Shown: positions 6,057 to 14,653, counted from the first letter of the stretch. The stretch is DNA of 31,454 bases from JTS-RE9 sp964649195 (GCA_964649195.1 CAZYPK010000047.1:1-31454); one strand, 5' to 3'. Program-made: numbers and translations. Notes: generated by a model from the sequence alone, not told the origin.

Positions 6057-7847
6057 TCACTCCGGCATCGCCGCGGTTTCCTTGGCGTCGTCCGCCTTGC
6101 GGTTCATCTCGGCGCGCTCGGTGGCCATCCTGGTCATGGCTTCGCGCATGTCGGGATATCGCCTGACGAATTTTTGAAAATCGGTTCGGCTGAGCGTGGC
6201 GAAGCGGCTGTAGTCCATCGCGGTCACATCCGCCGAGCGCGGCTGGCCGCTGATCAGCGCCATCTCGCCGAAGTAGCTGCCGGGGCCGAGTTTGATTCTT
6301 CGGCCTGCAACGGAGACCTCCACTTCGCCTTCGCTGATGAAGTAAATCTTGTCCGCCTCATCGCCGGTGCGGATGATGCGGTCGCCCGGCTTGGCGGTGT
6401 GAGGCTCGAAGTGCAGCAGCAGCACCTCGCGCTGTTCGGGCAGCAGGCCGGCGAAGAGCGGGAATTGTTCGACCAGTTCTTCGGGGGTGAAGGTCTTGTG
6501 TGCCGCGGCTTTTTCCTCGGCTTTTTTGCGGGCCGCATCCATTTCTGTTTCGAGGCGGGCGATCTGCGCGGTGCGTCCGGTTTCGAGCCACGGCCCCAGT
6601 TTCGGATGGGCGGCGGCCCACGCGCCCAAGCGGGCCGTCAGCATGAAGATGGCGGGGTTGAGCGTGATGGAGATGATCGCGCCGGCGAGGACCAGGCTCA
6701 GCACCGTCGTGTCGCCGGGCTTGGATATTTCATAGAAGTTGCCGAGTCCGGCCAGGATGAAGGAGAACTCGCCGATCTGCGCCAGCGCCGCCGAGACGGT
6801 CAGCCCCGTGGAAAGGGGAAAGCGCAGGATCAGGACGATGAGCAGCGCGACCAGCGACTTGCCGATGGTGATGAGCAGGACGACGGCGGTGACCATGACG
6901 GGATGCTGGAGGATGATGGCCGGGTCAAACTTCATGCCCACGGCGACGAAGAAGAGCACGCTGAAGGCGTCCTGGAGCGGCAGGGAGTTTTCGGCGGCCT
7001 TGTGGCTCAGTTCCGATTCGTGGAGGACCATGCCGGCGAAGAAGGCGCCCAGGGCGAGGGAGATGCCGAAGAGGAGGGTCGCGCCGAAAGCGATGCCCAA
7101 GGCGGCGGCGAGAACGGAGAGGGTGAACAGTTCGCGCGACCCGGTGCGGGCGACCTGGCGGAGCATCCAGGGGAGGAAGCGAGGGCCGAACGTGAGGGCC
7201 GTGGCGATGAAGATGGTGACCTTGACGAGCGTGACGGCAAGCGTGATGAGCAGGTTGCCATCCTCGCCTCCGGCGGGCGCCTTGCCGCCCAGCGCGGGGG
7301 CGAGCGAGGGAAGAAGGACGAGGGCGAGCACCATGACCAGGTCTTCGACGACGAGCCAGCCGACGGCGATGCGGCCGTTGGTGGTGGCGATGGCGTTTCG
7401 TTCTTCAAGCGCCTTGAGGAGGACGACGGTGCTGGCGACCGAGAGGCTCAGGCCGAGGATGAAGCCCTCGCCCCAGCCCAGGCCGAACGCGACGGCCAGG
7501 AGTGCGCCCATCGCGGTGGCGAGCGCGATCTGGCCGATGGCGCCGGGGATGGCGATGTTTCGCACGGCCATGAGATCCGCGATGGAGAAGTGCAGCCCGA
7601 CGCCGAACATCAGGAGCATCACGCCGATCTCCGCGAGCTGGTCGGCCAGCGCCTCGTCGGCGTGGAACCCCGGCGTGTACCGGGCCAGCACGATGCCCGC
7701 CACCAGGTATCCCACCAGCGGCGGCAGACGCAGACGATTGGCGATGATGCCGAACACAAACGCAAACGCGAACCCGACCGCCACGATCGAGATCAGCGAA
7801 GTATCGTGCGCCCCGCCAGCCCCAAGAGTCAATAAATGATTCAACAT
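6057..7847 (-). CDS. Kef-type CPA2 cation:proton antiporter with C-terminal cyclic-nucleotide-binding domain
   Basis: Start 7847 (MLNHLLTLGAGG) is chosen because AAGAGGAA lies just upstream and the longer frame adds only Cys/Arg-rich residues. The 596-residue protein has about twelve membrane segments of the sodium/proton exchanger fold, including NRLRLPPLVGYLVAGIVLA, GVGLHFSIADL and the KefB-like SVASTVVLLKALEERN. KefB and YbaL end with a nucleotide-binding TrkA-N domain. Here the tail (about residues 465-575) is instead a cNMP-binding domain with FPLFAGLLPEQ, GDEADKIYFISEGEVEV and a complete phosphate-binding cassette YFGEMALISGQPRSADV, so nucleotide binding is plausible. It probably exchanges potassium or sodium for protons under cyclic-nucleotide control; the ion is not determinable from sequence. 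It is a single gene between repeats. Confidence 0.93.
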   Translation of the reverse strand: MLNHLLTLGAGGAHDTSLISIVAVGFAFAFVFGIIANRLRLPPLVGYLVAGIVLARYTPGFHADEALADQLAEIGVMLLMFGVGLHFSIADLMAVRNIAIPGAIGQIALATAMGALLAVAFGLGWGEGFILGLSLSVASTVVLLKALEERNAIATTNGRIAVGWLVVEDLVMVLALVLLPSLAPALGGKAPAGGEDGNLLITLAVTLVKVTIFIATALTFGPRFLPWMLRQVARTGSRELFTLSVLAAALGIAFGATLLFGISLALGAFFAGMVLHESELSHKAAENSLPLQDAFSVLFFVAVGMKFDPAIILQHPVMVTAVVLLITIGKSLVALLIVLILRFPLSTGLTVSAALAQIGEFSFILAGLGNFYEISKPGDTTVLSLVLAGAIISITLNPAIFMLTARLGAWAAAHPKLGPWLETGRTAQIARLETEMDAARKKAEEKAAAHKTFTPEELVEQFPLFAGLLPEQREVLLLHFEPHTAKPGDRIIRTGDEADKIYFISEGEVEVSVAGRRIKLGPGSYFGEMALISGQPRSADVTAMDYSRFATLSRTDFQKFVRRYPDMREAMTRMATERAEMNRKADDAKETAAMPE

Positions 7848-7949
7848 GCAGGTTCCTCTTGCGAACATCCATCCATCAACGCCGCAAACGCCCCGGCGAT
7901 TGCAGCGTGTGCGTTTCACCACTCAAACCACCGGCGCCTTGCCTGTGAA

Positions 7950-8005
7950 GGGCGTGCCCATCTTTTGTGGCAGCCTAAGCCCCGCCACAAAAGATGGGCA
8001 CGCCC
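7950..8005. repeat. Perfect 22-bp-arm hairpin
   Basis: 7950-7971 and 7984-8005 are exact reverse complements around a 12-nt loop (arm core TGCCCATCTTTTGTGG). It lies between two divergent genes, so it is not an obvious terminator; a mobile or REP-like palindrome is more likely. Confidence 0.9.
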
Positions 8006-8087
8006 CCTGTGAAGATCGGAATTGTACTCACCTTCCCAATCCACATGCGAACGCTATCATGGCACCTCCACCAAGAAAGGATCCACC

Positions 8088-8729
8088 ATGCGCCATCTGC
8101 TCGTCCCGTTCGTTTTTCTGTTCCTCGCCGCTCCCGCCTTCGCCGAGGATGCCAAGCCCAACACGCTCACCGCCGAGGAAAAGAAGGAGGGCTTCGTCCT
8201 CCTGTTCGATGGCGAAAAACTCGGCGACTGGAAGCCCAACGAGAATCCCGACTCCTGGAAGATCATCGATGGCGCCATCGTCACCTCCGGCCAGCGCAGC
8301 CATCTCTATTACATGGGCGGCGAGAACAAGGGCGTCCTCAAAAACTTCGAGTTCCGCGCCCAGGTCAAGCAGCACGAAAAGAGCAACGCAGGCATCTACA
8401 TCCATGCCAAGTTCCAGACCGGCTGGCCCACTGACACCGGTTACGAATGCCAGATCTGCTCCGACTCCTACGGCGACCCCAAGAAAACCGGCAGCGTCTA
8501 TAACTACAAAAACCTCGACAAATCCCCCGTCAAAGACGGTCAGTGGTACGACTACCACATCATCGTCAAGGACCGAACCGTCACCATCAAACTCAATGGC
8601 AAAGTCGTCAACGAATACACCGAAAAGGAAGATTCCAAAACCCGTCTGGGCGGCGGCCACATCGCTTTCCAATGCCACGATCCCAAGAGCAAGATCGAAT
8701 TCCGCTCGCTGCGCCTCAAGGTGGATTGA
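8088..8729 (+). CDS. Secreted DUF1080 (3-keto-disaccharide hydrolase-type) protein
   Basis: The ATG at 8088 follows AAGAAAGGA. Residues 1-19 are a signal peptide ending AFA, so the 213-residue product is exported. The rest is one DUF1080 domain, a concanavalin-like beta sandwich: GFVLLFDGEKLGDWKP, SWKIIDGAIVTSG, DFE/FRAQVK-type strand NFEFRAQVKQHEKSNAGIYI, then GQWYDYHIIVKDRTVTIKLN and the closing IEFRSLRLKVD. Some members hydrolyse 3-keto-glycosides; planctomycetes carry many paralogues thought to act on polysaccharide-derived sugars. A -10-like TATCAT lies at 8055-8060. It is a single gene; the next gene has its own ribosome-binding site 75 bp later. Confidence 0.93.
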   Translation: MRHLLVPFVFLFLAAPAFAEDAKPNTLTAEEKKEGFVLLFDGEKLGDWKPNENPDSWKIIDGAIVTSGQRSHLYYMGGENKGVLKNFEFRAQVKQHEKSNAGIYIHAKFQTGWPTDTGYECQICSDSYGDPKKTGSVYNYKNLDKSPVKDGQWYDYHIIVKDRTVTIKLNGKVVNEYTEKEDSKTRLGGGHIAFQCHDPKSKIEFRSLRLKVD

Positions 8730-8756
8730 ACAGTCGTGTAGTCGTGCAGTCGTGTC
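8730..8756. repeat. Short tandem repeat, ~8-bp period (AGTCGTGY)
   Basis: Three consecutive variants of CAGTCGTG/TAGTCGTG follow the stop of the DUF1080 gene. It is one of several short-period degenerate tracts in the window. Confidence 0.6.
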
Positions 8757-8804
8757 GATCCGCCGCTTCATTCGATATCCTGTCAGTTTATGGAGTGACC
8801 ACGC

Positions 8805-9449
8805 ATGAGTTCCTTCAAGTACAACCGTCTGGACAAGAACAATGTCGCGGTGTTGCTGGTGGATCATCAGTCCGGCCTGACGAACTGCGTGCAGGATTTC
8901 TCGCCGGACGATTTCAAGAACAACGTGCTGGCGCTGGCGGACGCGGCGAAGTATTTCAAGCTGCCGACGATTCTCACGACGAGTTTCGAGGACGGGCCCA
9001 ACGGCCCGCTGGTGCCGGAACTGAAGGCGCTGTTCCCCGATGCCCCGTACATCGCGCGGCCGGGGAACATCAACGCGTGGGACAACGAGGACTTCGTGAA
9101 GGCGGTCAAGGCGACGGGGAAGAAGCAACTGCTCATCGCGGGGATCGTCACCGAAGTCTGCGTCGCGTTCCCCGCGCTCTCGGCGCGCGAGGAGGGATAC
9201 GAGGTGTTCATCGCCACCGATGCGTCGGGCACGTTCAACAAGACGACGCGCGACGCCGCCTGGGCGCGGATGTCCGCCGCCGGCTGTCAGCTCATGAGCT
9301 GGTTCGGCATCGCCTGCGAACTGCACCGCGACTGGCGCAACGACATCGAGGGCCTCGGCGCGCTGTTCTCGAATCACCTGCCGTCGTATCGCTGCCTCAT
9401 CACGAGCTACATGGCGGGAAAGCGGTCAAGCGGCAATAATGCCCCCTGA
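8805..9449 (+). CDS. YcaC-like isochorismatase-family hydrolase
   Basis: The 214-residue cysteine-hydrolase fold carries the conserved LLVDHQSGL (D20) and AGIVTEVCVAFPA (nucleophile C119), plus the YcaC-type signatures NAWDNEDFVKAVKATGKKQ and CELHRDWRNDIEG near the end. Length and motifs agree closely with the YcaC group, whose substrate is not settled. GGAG lies 11-14 nt before the ATG and a possible -10 (TATCCT) near 8774. It is on the same strand as its neighbours but has separate spacing of 75 and 68 bp, so co-transcription is possible but not shown. It is cytoplasmic; no signal peptide is present. Confidence 0.94.
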   Translation: MSSFKYNRLDKNNVAVLLVDHQSGLTNCVQDFSPDDFKNNVLALADAAKYFKLPTILTTSFEDGPNGPLVPELKALFPDAPYIARPGNINAWDNEDFVKAVKATGKKQLLIAGIVTEVCVAFPALSAREEGYEVFIATDASGTFNKTTRDAAWARMSAAGCQLMSWFGIACELHRDWRNDIEGLGALFSNHLPSYRCLITSYMAGKRSSGNNAP

Positions 9450-9517
9450 AAATGGAGGCCCGCGGGTTGTCGGGGATGGATGAATCAAAACAACGGAAGT
9501 TCACGAAAGGAACCCTA

Positions 9518-11026
9518 ATGATGCGTGTATTTCAGACACTTTTTGCGGCCGGGATATGTCTTGCGGCGGCCGGCTGCTCATCGTCTGTATCGTCCACTCC
9601 GAAGGCCGGCGCCGACCCCCACGGCTGGATCGGCACCGAAACCGTCAAAACCCGCTTCGGCGACTTCGCGTTCAAGGGCGGGTACCCGACGCCCGAGTCG
9701 GCGGCGGCGCTGCACGATCAACTGAAGTTCAACCGCGCGATCGAAGTCTATCTGCAAGACATCCCGGCCGTCGCGATCATCGAATCGCGCCGCGGCCTGC
9801 GCGACTTCGGCGCCAAGGGCTCGAACCAGGTCGTCATCTGGGAACAGCTCATGGACGCCAAAACGCTCGTCCTGACCGCCAACACCGAGACGGTGTACGG
9901 GATGGGCTTTCTCGACCTCAAGGGCGACGGCGCGACCGTGGTCGAGGTGCCGCCCAAGATGCTCGGCGCGGCGATGGACACCCTTCAGCGCAACCTCGTC
10001 GACATCGGGCCGCCGGGCCCGGACAAGGGCGCCGGCGGGAAGTACCTCTTCGTGCCGCCGGGCTACAAAGGGGAGGTTCCCGAAGGGTACTTCGTCGTCA
10101 AATCCCCCACGTACAGCGCCTGCTACTTCGTGCGCGGGTTCCTCGTGGACGGCAAGACCGATCAAGCCGTCGGGTTGATGAAGCAGATCAAGGTCTACCC
10201 GCTGGCCAAGGCCGGCAGCCCGCCGAAGATGGAGTTCCTCAACGGCTCGGGCCAGCCGATCGACACGATCCACTCGGACGACATCACGTTCTTCGAGCAG
10301 TTGTCGCAGCTCGTGAACGAGGAGCCGGCCGACGTCTTCACGCCGCTCGAACGCTTCTACATGCAGTCGATCGGCATCGAGCACGGCAAGCCGTTCAACC
10401 CGAGCGCGAAGGACAGGGCGCTGCTGTCCGACGCCGCCCGCGCCGCCGCGGCGATGGCCCGGACGAACAGCTTCGCCTCGACCGACCGCGGCACGTACTA
10501 CTACGACGACCGCCAGTGGCAGTACGTCGGCGACGCGCAGTACGACTTTATGAAGGACGGCGTGCTGGAGGTGGACCGCCGCGCGTACGCGTACTACATG
10601 GCGGTGGGCAACTCGCCGGCGATGATGTCGAAGAACGTCGGCGTCGGGTCGTACTACCTGTGGACCTACAAGGACGCCGCCGGCCAGTTCCTCGACGGCG
10701 CGAAGAACTACAAGCTGCATGTGCCCGCCAACGTGCCGGCCAAGGATTTCTGGTCGGTGCTGGTCTATGACGCGCTCAGCCGCAGCGAGCTGCAGAACGA
10801 TCAGAAGTTCCCCTCGGTCAGCATGTACGGCAATCCGAAGACCAACGCAGACGGTTCCGTCGACATCTACTTCGGCCCGACGATGCCGCCGGGCCAGGAG
10901 AAGAACTGGATTCAAACCGTGCCCGGCAAGGGCTGGTTCCCGATCTTCCGTTTCTACGGCCCGCTCCAGCCGCTGTACGACAAGACGTGGAAGCTGCCGG
11001 ATATCGAGATAGCAAGTAGCAAGTAG
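9518..11026 (+). CDS. DUF1254/DUF1214-domain lipoprotein
   Basis: Start 9518 (MMRVFQTLFAAG) follows GAAAGGA at 9505-9511. A type II signal ends in the lipobox LAAAGC with lipidated C20, so the 502-residue protein should be membrane anchored. A DUF1254 domain follows (about 60-190: LTANTETVYGMGFLDL, VDIGPPGPDKGAGGKYLF, PPGYKGEVPEGYF), then the linker and DUF1214 (about 385-495: YYLWTYKDAAGQFLDGAKNY, PTMPPGQEKNWIQTVPG, WFPIFRFYGP). These domain pairs are widespread and of unknown activity. The last codons (IASSK, TAG) come from a heptamer-like AGCAAGT repeat that runs straight into the MITE-like element at 11024, so the native C-terminus may have been altered by that element. Confidence 0.93.
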   Translation: MMRVFQTLFAAGICLAAAGCSSSVSSTPKAGADPHGWIGTETVKTRFGDFAFKGGYPTPESAAALHDQLKFNRAIEVYLQDIPAVAIIESRRGLRDFGAKGSNQVVIWEQLMDAKTLVLTANTETVYGMGFLDLKGDGATVVEVPPKMLGAAMDTLQRNLVDIGPPGPDKGAGGKYLFVPPGYKGEVPEGYFVVKSPTYSACYFVRGFLVDGKTDQAVGLMKQIKVYPLAKAGSPPKMEFLNGSGQPIDTIHSDDITFFEQLSQLVNEEPADVFTPLERFYMQSIGIEHGKPFNPSAKDRALLSDAARAAAAMARTNSFASTDRGTYYYDDRQWQYVGDAQYDFMKDGVLEVDRRAYAYYMAVGNSPAMMSKNVGVGSYYLWTYKDAAGQFLDGAKNYKLHVPANVPAKDFWSVLVYDALSRSELQNDQKFPSVSMYGNPKTNADGSVDIYFGPTMPPGQEKNWIQTVPGKGWFPIFRFYGPLQPLYDKTWKLPDIEIASSK

Positions 11027-11130
11027 TAGTCCGACCACTCTAAATCGGTGGGTTGCTGAAGCGATAATTTTGGGAAGATCGGTCGAAACGAAGGTTCTCA
11101 ACCCCCCGGATTAGCGTAGTCCGACTACTG
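11024..11130 (+). repeat. MITE-like element, copy 1 (~107 bp)
   Basis: It is bounded by TAGTCCG(A)C-type ends and shares a long stretch with 14985-15091 in direct orientation, including TTGCTGAAGCGATAATTTTG and ATCGGTCGAAACGAAGGTTC. It supplies the stop codon of the DUF1254 gene. Confidence 0.88.
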
Positions 11131-11149
11131 CGGAACCGGGCCGGGGGAA

Positions 11150-11893
11150 TCAGAACTGCGTCAGTCCGCCGTCCGCGACCAGGTCGATTCCGGTGCTGAA
11201 GCCGCTGTCGCTTGACGCCAGGAAGAGGACGCCCGCGGCGATTTCCTCGGCACGTCCAATTCGACCGAGCGGGACACCTTTTGCGAAGGCCTCGCGGGCG
11301 TCCTGCGACTTGTCGCCGTACACAACCTCCAGGATCGGAGTTTCGACCGGTCCTGGGCTGAGGCTGTTCACGCGAATCTGCCGCGTTCTGAGGTCCGACG
11401 CCCAACTGCGCGCGAAGGACCGCATCGCGGCTTTCGTCGCGGAGTAAACGGTGTATTCCGGCGGGCCAATCAAGTGGGCAACGGAGGACACCAGGACAAT
11501 CGCTCCGCCATCGTTGAGAAGCGGAAGCGACTTCTGGACGGTGAAGAACGTGCCGCGGGCGTTGACGTTGAACGTCTTGTCAAAGTGCTCCGGCGTGACG
11601 TTGGCGAGGGTCGCCAACTGCACATATGCCGCGTTGGCGACGACCACGTCGAGCTTTCCCTTTTCGGCTGCGATCGTCTCGTAGAGGCGGTCGAGATCGT
11701 CCAGTTTCGACACGTCGCCTTGCACCGTGGTCACGTTCCTGCCGATCTGCTGCCTGGCCTTTTCCAATTCGTCCGCTCGTCTGCCGGTGATGAAGACGTA
11801 GGCTCCCTCGGCGACGAACAGCTTGGCGGTGGCGAGGCCGATGCCGCTGCTGCCACCGGTGATCAATGCGACTTTTGAATCGAGCTTTCCCAT
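11150..11893 (-). CDS. Short-chain dehydrogenase/reductase (SDR 1)
   Basis: Start 11893 (MGKLDSKVALITGG) is chosen because GGAG lies 7-10 nt upstream. The 247-residue classical SDR has the NAD(P) motif TGGSSGIG (about residues 12-19), NAAY in place of the usual NNAG, the catalytic serine in LVSSVAHLIG, the YSATK tyrosine-lysine pair, and the C-terminal ATG-like GFSTGIDLVADGG. It reduces or oxidises a carbonyl/alcohol substrate that cannot be named. It is last in a four-gene minus-strand operon (SDR3-SDR2-ene reductase-SDR1), 26 bp after the ene-reductase stop. An 86-nt block (11779-11864) is identical to SDR2 although the genes otherwise differ. Confidence 0.93.
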   Translation of the reverse strand: MGKLDSKVALITGGSSGIGLATAKLFVAEGAYVFITGRRADELEKARQQIGRNVTTVQGDVSKLDDLDRLYETIAAEKGKLDVVVANAAYVQLATLANVTPEHFDKTFNVNARGTFFTVQKSLPLLNDGGAIVLVSSVAHLIGPPEYTVYSATKAAMRSFARSWASDLRTRQIRVNSLSPGPVETPILEVVYGDKSQDAREAFAKGVPLGRIGRAEEIAAGVLFLASSDSGFSTGIDLVADGGLTQF

Positions 11894-11919
11894 CGTGTTC
11901 TCCAAAAAAGTAAGAGTTT

Positions 11920-12987
11920 TCAACCGACTTCGGGCGCCAGCGCCGGGTAGTCGGTGTAGCCCGCATCGCCCTGTGAATAGAACGCTTCGGCGTTCCATTG
12001 ATTCAGCGGGGCACGTTGCGCGAATCGTCGCGGCAAATCAGGGTTGGAAATGAAAAGTTTTCCGAAGGCGACGGCGTCGGCTTCGCCGGCGGCGAGAGCT
12101 GCCTCGGCGCTTTCAAGTGTGTATCCCTCGTTGGCGATGAATGCTCCGCCGAATGCCTTCCTGAGCGCCGCGCCATAGCGATGCCCGACCGTCGATTCAC
12201 GAACGCAGATGAACGCGATCTTCCGACGATCGAGTTGGCGAACCAGGTAGCCGAATGTCTCTGCGGGATTGCTGTCGCCCATGTCGTGCGCATCGCCGCG
12301 TGGCGCGAGGTGGACACCGACCCGGCCCGATCCGAATACCGATGCGACGGCGTCGGTCACTTCGAGCATCAATCGCGCGCGGTTTTCGATCGATCCGCCG
12401 TAACGATCGGTTCGCTTATTTGTGCCGTCCTGAAGGAATTGATCCAGGAGATAGCCATTTGCTCCGTGCAGTTCCACGCCGTCGAATCCTGCAAGTTTTG
12501 CGTTTTGAGCAGCCGTTCGGAAGTCTTCGACTACGGCGATGACTTCATCCGTCTCCAGCGCACGCGGCGTCACGAATGGCCGAACGGGCCGGAGCAGGCT
12601 CACCGTTCCTTCGGGTGTGACGGCACTGGGAGCAACCGGCGGCTTGCCGTTGTGATAGACGGGATCGGACATTCGGCCGACATGCCAGAGTTGCGAGACC
12701 ATGCGTCCGCCCGCCGCGTGGACGCCATCGACAATCGCGCGCCAACCCTCGACCTGTTCATCTGACCAGATTCCCGGCGTGTGCGGGTAGCCGACACCCT
12801 GCGGAGAAACAGAGGTCGCTTCGGAGATGATCAATCCGGCGGATGCGCGTTGAACGTAGTAATCGCGCATCTGCGTTGTCGGAACACGCCCATCGCCGGC
12901 CGAGCGGTTACGCGTAAGCGGGGCCATGATGACGCGATTGGGCAACGTCAGCGTGCCGAGGGTGATCGAATCAAAGAGTGTGGGCAT
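11920..12987 (-). CDS. Old Yellow Enzyme-family ene-reductase (NemA-like)
   Basis: This 355-residue FMN-dependent TIM barrel would reduce activated C=C bonds or nitro compounds with NAD(P)H. Signatures in order are LPNRVIMAPLTRNRS (FMN contact), SEATSVSPQGVGYPHTPGIW, LWHVGRMSDP, and ELHGANGYLLDQFLQDGTN with the His/Asn pair that binds the substrate carbonyl or nitro group. RTDRYGGSIENR follows, then the C-terminal phosphate-binding GEADAVAFGKLFISNPDLP. Length matches NemA/xenobiotic-reductase-type members. It lies in the SDR operon, with 15 bp to SDR2 upstream and 26 bp to SDR1 downstream, which suggests sequential reduction of enones or reactive carbonyls. The ribosome-binding site is weak (AAGG about 14 nt upstream). 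Confidence 0.95.
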   Translation of the reverse strand: MPTLFDSITLGTLTLPNRVIMAPLTRNRSAGDGRVPTTQMRDYYVQRASAGLIISEATSVSPQGVGYPHTPGIWSDEQVEGWRAIVDGVHAAGGRMVSQLWHVGRMSDPVYHNGKPPVAPSAVTPEGTVSLLRPVRPFVTPRALETDEVIAVVEDFRTAAQNAKLAGFDGVELHGANGYLLDQFLQDGTNKRTDRYGGSIENRARLMLEVTDAVASVFGSGRVGVHLAPRGDAHDMGDSNPAETFGYLVRQLDRRKIAFICVRESTVGHRYGAALRKAFGGAFIANEGYTLESAEAALAAGEADAVAFGKLFISNPDLPRRFAQRAPLNQWNAEAFYSQGDAGYTDYPALAPEVG

Positions 12988-13002
12988 GGAAGATAACCTT
13001 GG

Positions 13003-13734
13003 TCAGACCTGTGCCAACCCGCCATCGGCGAAGAGTTCGATGCCGGTGATGTAGCTCGATTCGTCGGAGGCGAGGAAGACCGCCGCGGCGGCGATCTCTT
13101 CGGGCGATCCAATCCGCCCGAGCGGAACGCCGGATACGAAACCATCAACAACTTCTTTGGGGGCGGCCTCAACGGGAGGCGTTTTGACGGGGCCGGGACT
13201 CAGGACGTTGGTTCGAATGCCGCGATCTTTCAGTTCGACTGTCCATGTTCGCGCGAAAGAGCGAACGGCTGCCTTCGCAGCGCCGTAGAGCGTGAAGCCT
13301 GGAAACCCTTTTGAGCCTGCGATCGATCCGTTGAGGATGATCGACGCGCGGTCACGCAACAGCGGCAACATTGACTGAACCGTGAACAGAACGCCTCGAA
13401 GATTCAGATTGATGACCGAGTCGTAGTCGGCGATGGTGATTTGACCCAGGGCATGGAATTGTCCCATGCCGGCGTTGGCGAAGATGATGTCCGCATGGCC
13501 TCTCGTTTCGCGGACGACGCCGGCAAGCCGGTCGATGTCCGAAAGGATTGTCACATCGCCCGATACGGTGGTGACGTTCTTTCCGATCAGCGTCTTCGCC
13601 TTTTCAAGCTCTGCCTGCCGTCTGCCGGTGATGAAGACGTAGGCTCCCTCGGCGACGAACAGCTTGGCGGTGGCGAGGCCGATGCCGCTGCTGCCACCGG
13701 TGATGACTGCGACTTTATTATTCAACTTTCCCAT
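13003..13734 (-). CDS. Short-chain dehydrogenase/reductase (SDR 2), paralogue of SDR 1
   Basis: Start 13734 (MGKLNNKVAVITGG) follows AAAGGA. The 243 residues include TGGSSGIG, NAGMG, the catalytic serine in ILNGSIAGSKGFPG, the YGAAK pair and the terminal SSYITGIELFADGGL. The first 40 residues are nearly the same as SDR1, and 13619-13704 is base-for-base identical to 11779-11864, including third codon positions. The remainder is clearly diverged. This points to a tandem duplication with later gene conversion. Second gene of the operon, 37 bp after the SDR3 stop. Confidence 0.93.
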   Translation of the reverse strand: MGKLNNKVAVITGGSSGIGLATAKLFVAEGAYVFITGRRQAELEKAKTLIGKNVTTVSGDVTILSDIDRLAGVVRETRGHADIIFANAGMGQFHALGQITIADYDSVINLNLRGVLFTVQSMLPLLRDRASIILNGSIAGSKGFPGFTLYGAAKAAVRSFARTWTVELKDRGIRTNVLSPGPVKTPPVEAAPKEVVDGFVSGVPLGRIGSPEEIAAAAVFLASDESSYITGIELFADGGLAQV

Positions 13735-13771
13735 TGCGTTATCCTTTGAAAAATGAATGACCGAAGTGTGA

Positions 13772-14542
13772 CTACCCACGGTTGCCGCCGGAGACGTGGA
13801 GGGTTTCGCCGGTGATCCACCTGGCGTCGTCCGACGCGAGGAAGACGGCGACCGGCGCGATGTCATCGACGAAGCCGATGCGGCCCAGCGGCGTTGTCTG
13901 CTCGACGAACTTGCGGAAGTCGTGGTCCTTGTGCGTGACGCCGGCCGAGGTGGTGCCTTCGGTTTCGACCATGCCGGGGTTGAGCGAGTTGACGCGAATC
14001 TTCTTCGGGCCGAGTTCGACGCTGAGCGTGCGGGTGAACGAATCGACGGCGGCCTTGGTGGCGCTGTAGATGCTGCTGTTGGGAATCGCCGCCTTGCCGA
14101 CCACCGAGCCGATGTTGATCACGCTGCCGCCGGTCTCGCCGAAGTATTTGGCGGCCTCTTTGGTCGCCAGAAGCAGGCCGAGCACGTTCAAGCCGAACTG
14201 GCGGTGGTATTCTTCGACCGTGACCGATTCGAGCGGGCCGAAGGCGTAAACGCCGGCGTTGTTGACGAGCACGTCCAGCCGGCCGAACCGCTCCTTCGTC
14301 TCGGCGAAGAGCCTTGCGACGTCGGCTTCCTTCGACACGTCCCCCTGCACGGCCACGGCCTTCCCGCCGGCGCCCTGGATGTCGGCGACGACCTTGTCCG
14401 CGCCCGACCGGCTCGACGCATAGTTCACCACCACCGAAGCCCCCTCGGCCCCAAGTCGGCGGGCGATTTCGGCCCCGATGCCCTTGCTCGCGCCCGTGAC
14501 GACCGCGACCTTGCCCGATAGCTTTTTCGTAATGACTGACAT
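13772..14542 (-). CDS. Short-chain dehydrogenase/reductase (SDR 3), FabG-like
   Basis: Start 14542 (MSVITKKLSGKVAVVTG) is chosen for GGAG 7-10 nt upstream; in-frame ATGs further upstream lack a site. The 256-residue protein has TGASKGIG, VLVNNAGVYAFGPLE, the catalytic serine in INIGSVVGKA, YSATK and the C-terminal WITGETLHVSGGNRG. It resembles glucose-1-dehydrogenase/3-ketoacyl reductase-type SDRs, but the substrate is unknown. It is the first gene of the operon, divergent from the ArsR-type gene with about 120 bp between start codons containing an inverted-repeat operator candidate. Confidence 0.94.
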   Translation of the reverse strand: MSVITKKLSGKVAVVTGASKGIGAEIARRLGAEGASVVVNYASSRSGADKVVADIQGAGGKAVAVQGDVSKEADVARLFAETKERFGRLDVLVNNAGVYAFGPLESVTVEEYHRQFGLNVLGLLLATKEAAKYFGETGGSVINIGSVVGKAAIPNSSIYSATKAAVDSFTRTLSVELGPKKIRVNSLNPGMVETEGTTSAGVTHKDHDFRKFVEQTTPLGRIGFVDDIAPVAVFLASDDARWITGETLHVSGGNRG

Positions 14543-14604
14543 GACGTTCTCCATTTTGTTTGTGTTTCGCACCTGCCACAGTCGGTTTCAAGCGTTTGTT
14601 CCAT

Positions 14605-14653
14605 TGTTCGGTATTGTCGAACATTGGAAGGATAGGCCCACGCGGCGTACAAT
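14605..14653 (+). promoter_or_regulatory. ArsR promoter with inverted-repeat operator candidate
   Basis: TGTTCG (14605-14610) and CGAACA (14618-14623) form a perfect 6-bp inverted repeat with a 7-nt centre, extended imperfectly by CCAT/ATGG-like flanks. It abuts TTGGAA (-35, 14624-14629) and TACAAT (-10, 14648-14653) with an 18-nt spacer. The position between divergent genes suits autoregulation and control of the SDR operon. Confidence 0.6.

Noticed and set aside
5964..7835. 623-codon plus-strand frame opposite the Kef-type antiporter
   Set aside because: Its product is His/Glu/Asp/Gly-rich with no family resemblance. It is an antisense shadow caused by GC-biased third positions of the real minus-strand gene.
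7950..8005. Terminator of the Kef or DUF1080 gene
   Set aside because: It lies upstream of both divergent genes, and no T-run follows either arm.
9578..11101. 507-codon minus-strand frame opposite the DUF1254 lipoprotein
   Set aside because: Arg/Val/His-rich antisense shadow; the plus strand has signal peptide, lipobox and both domains.
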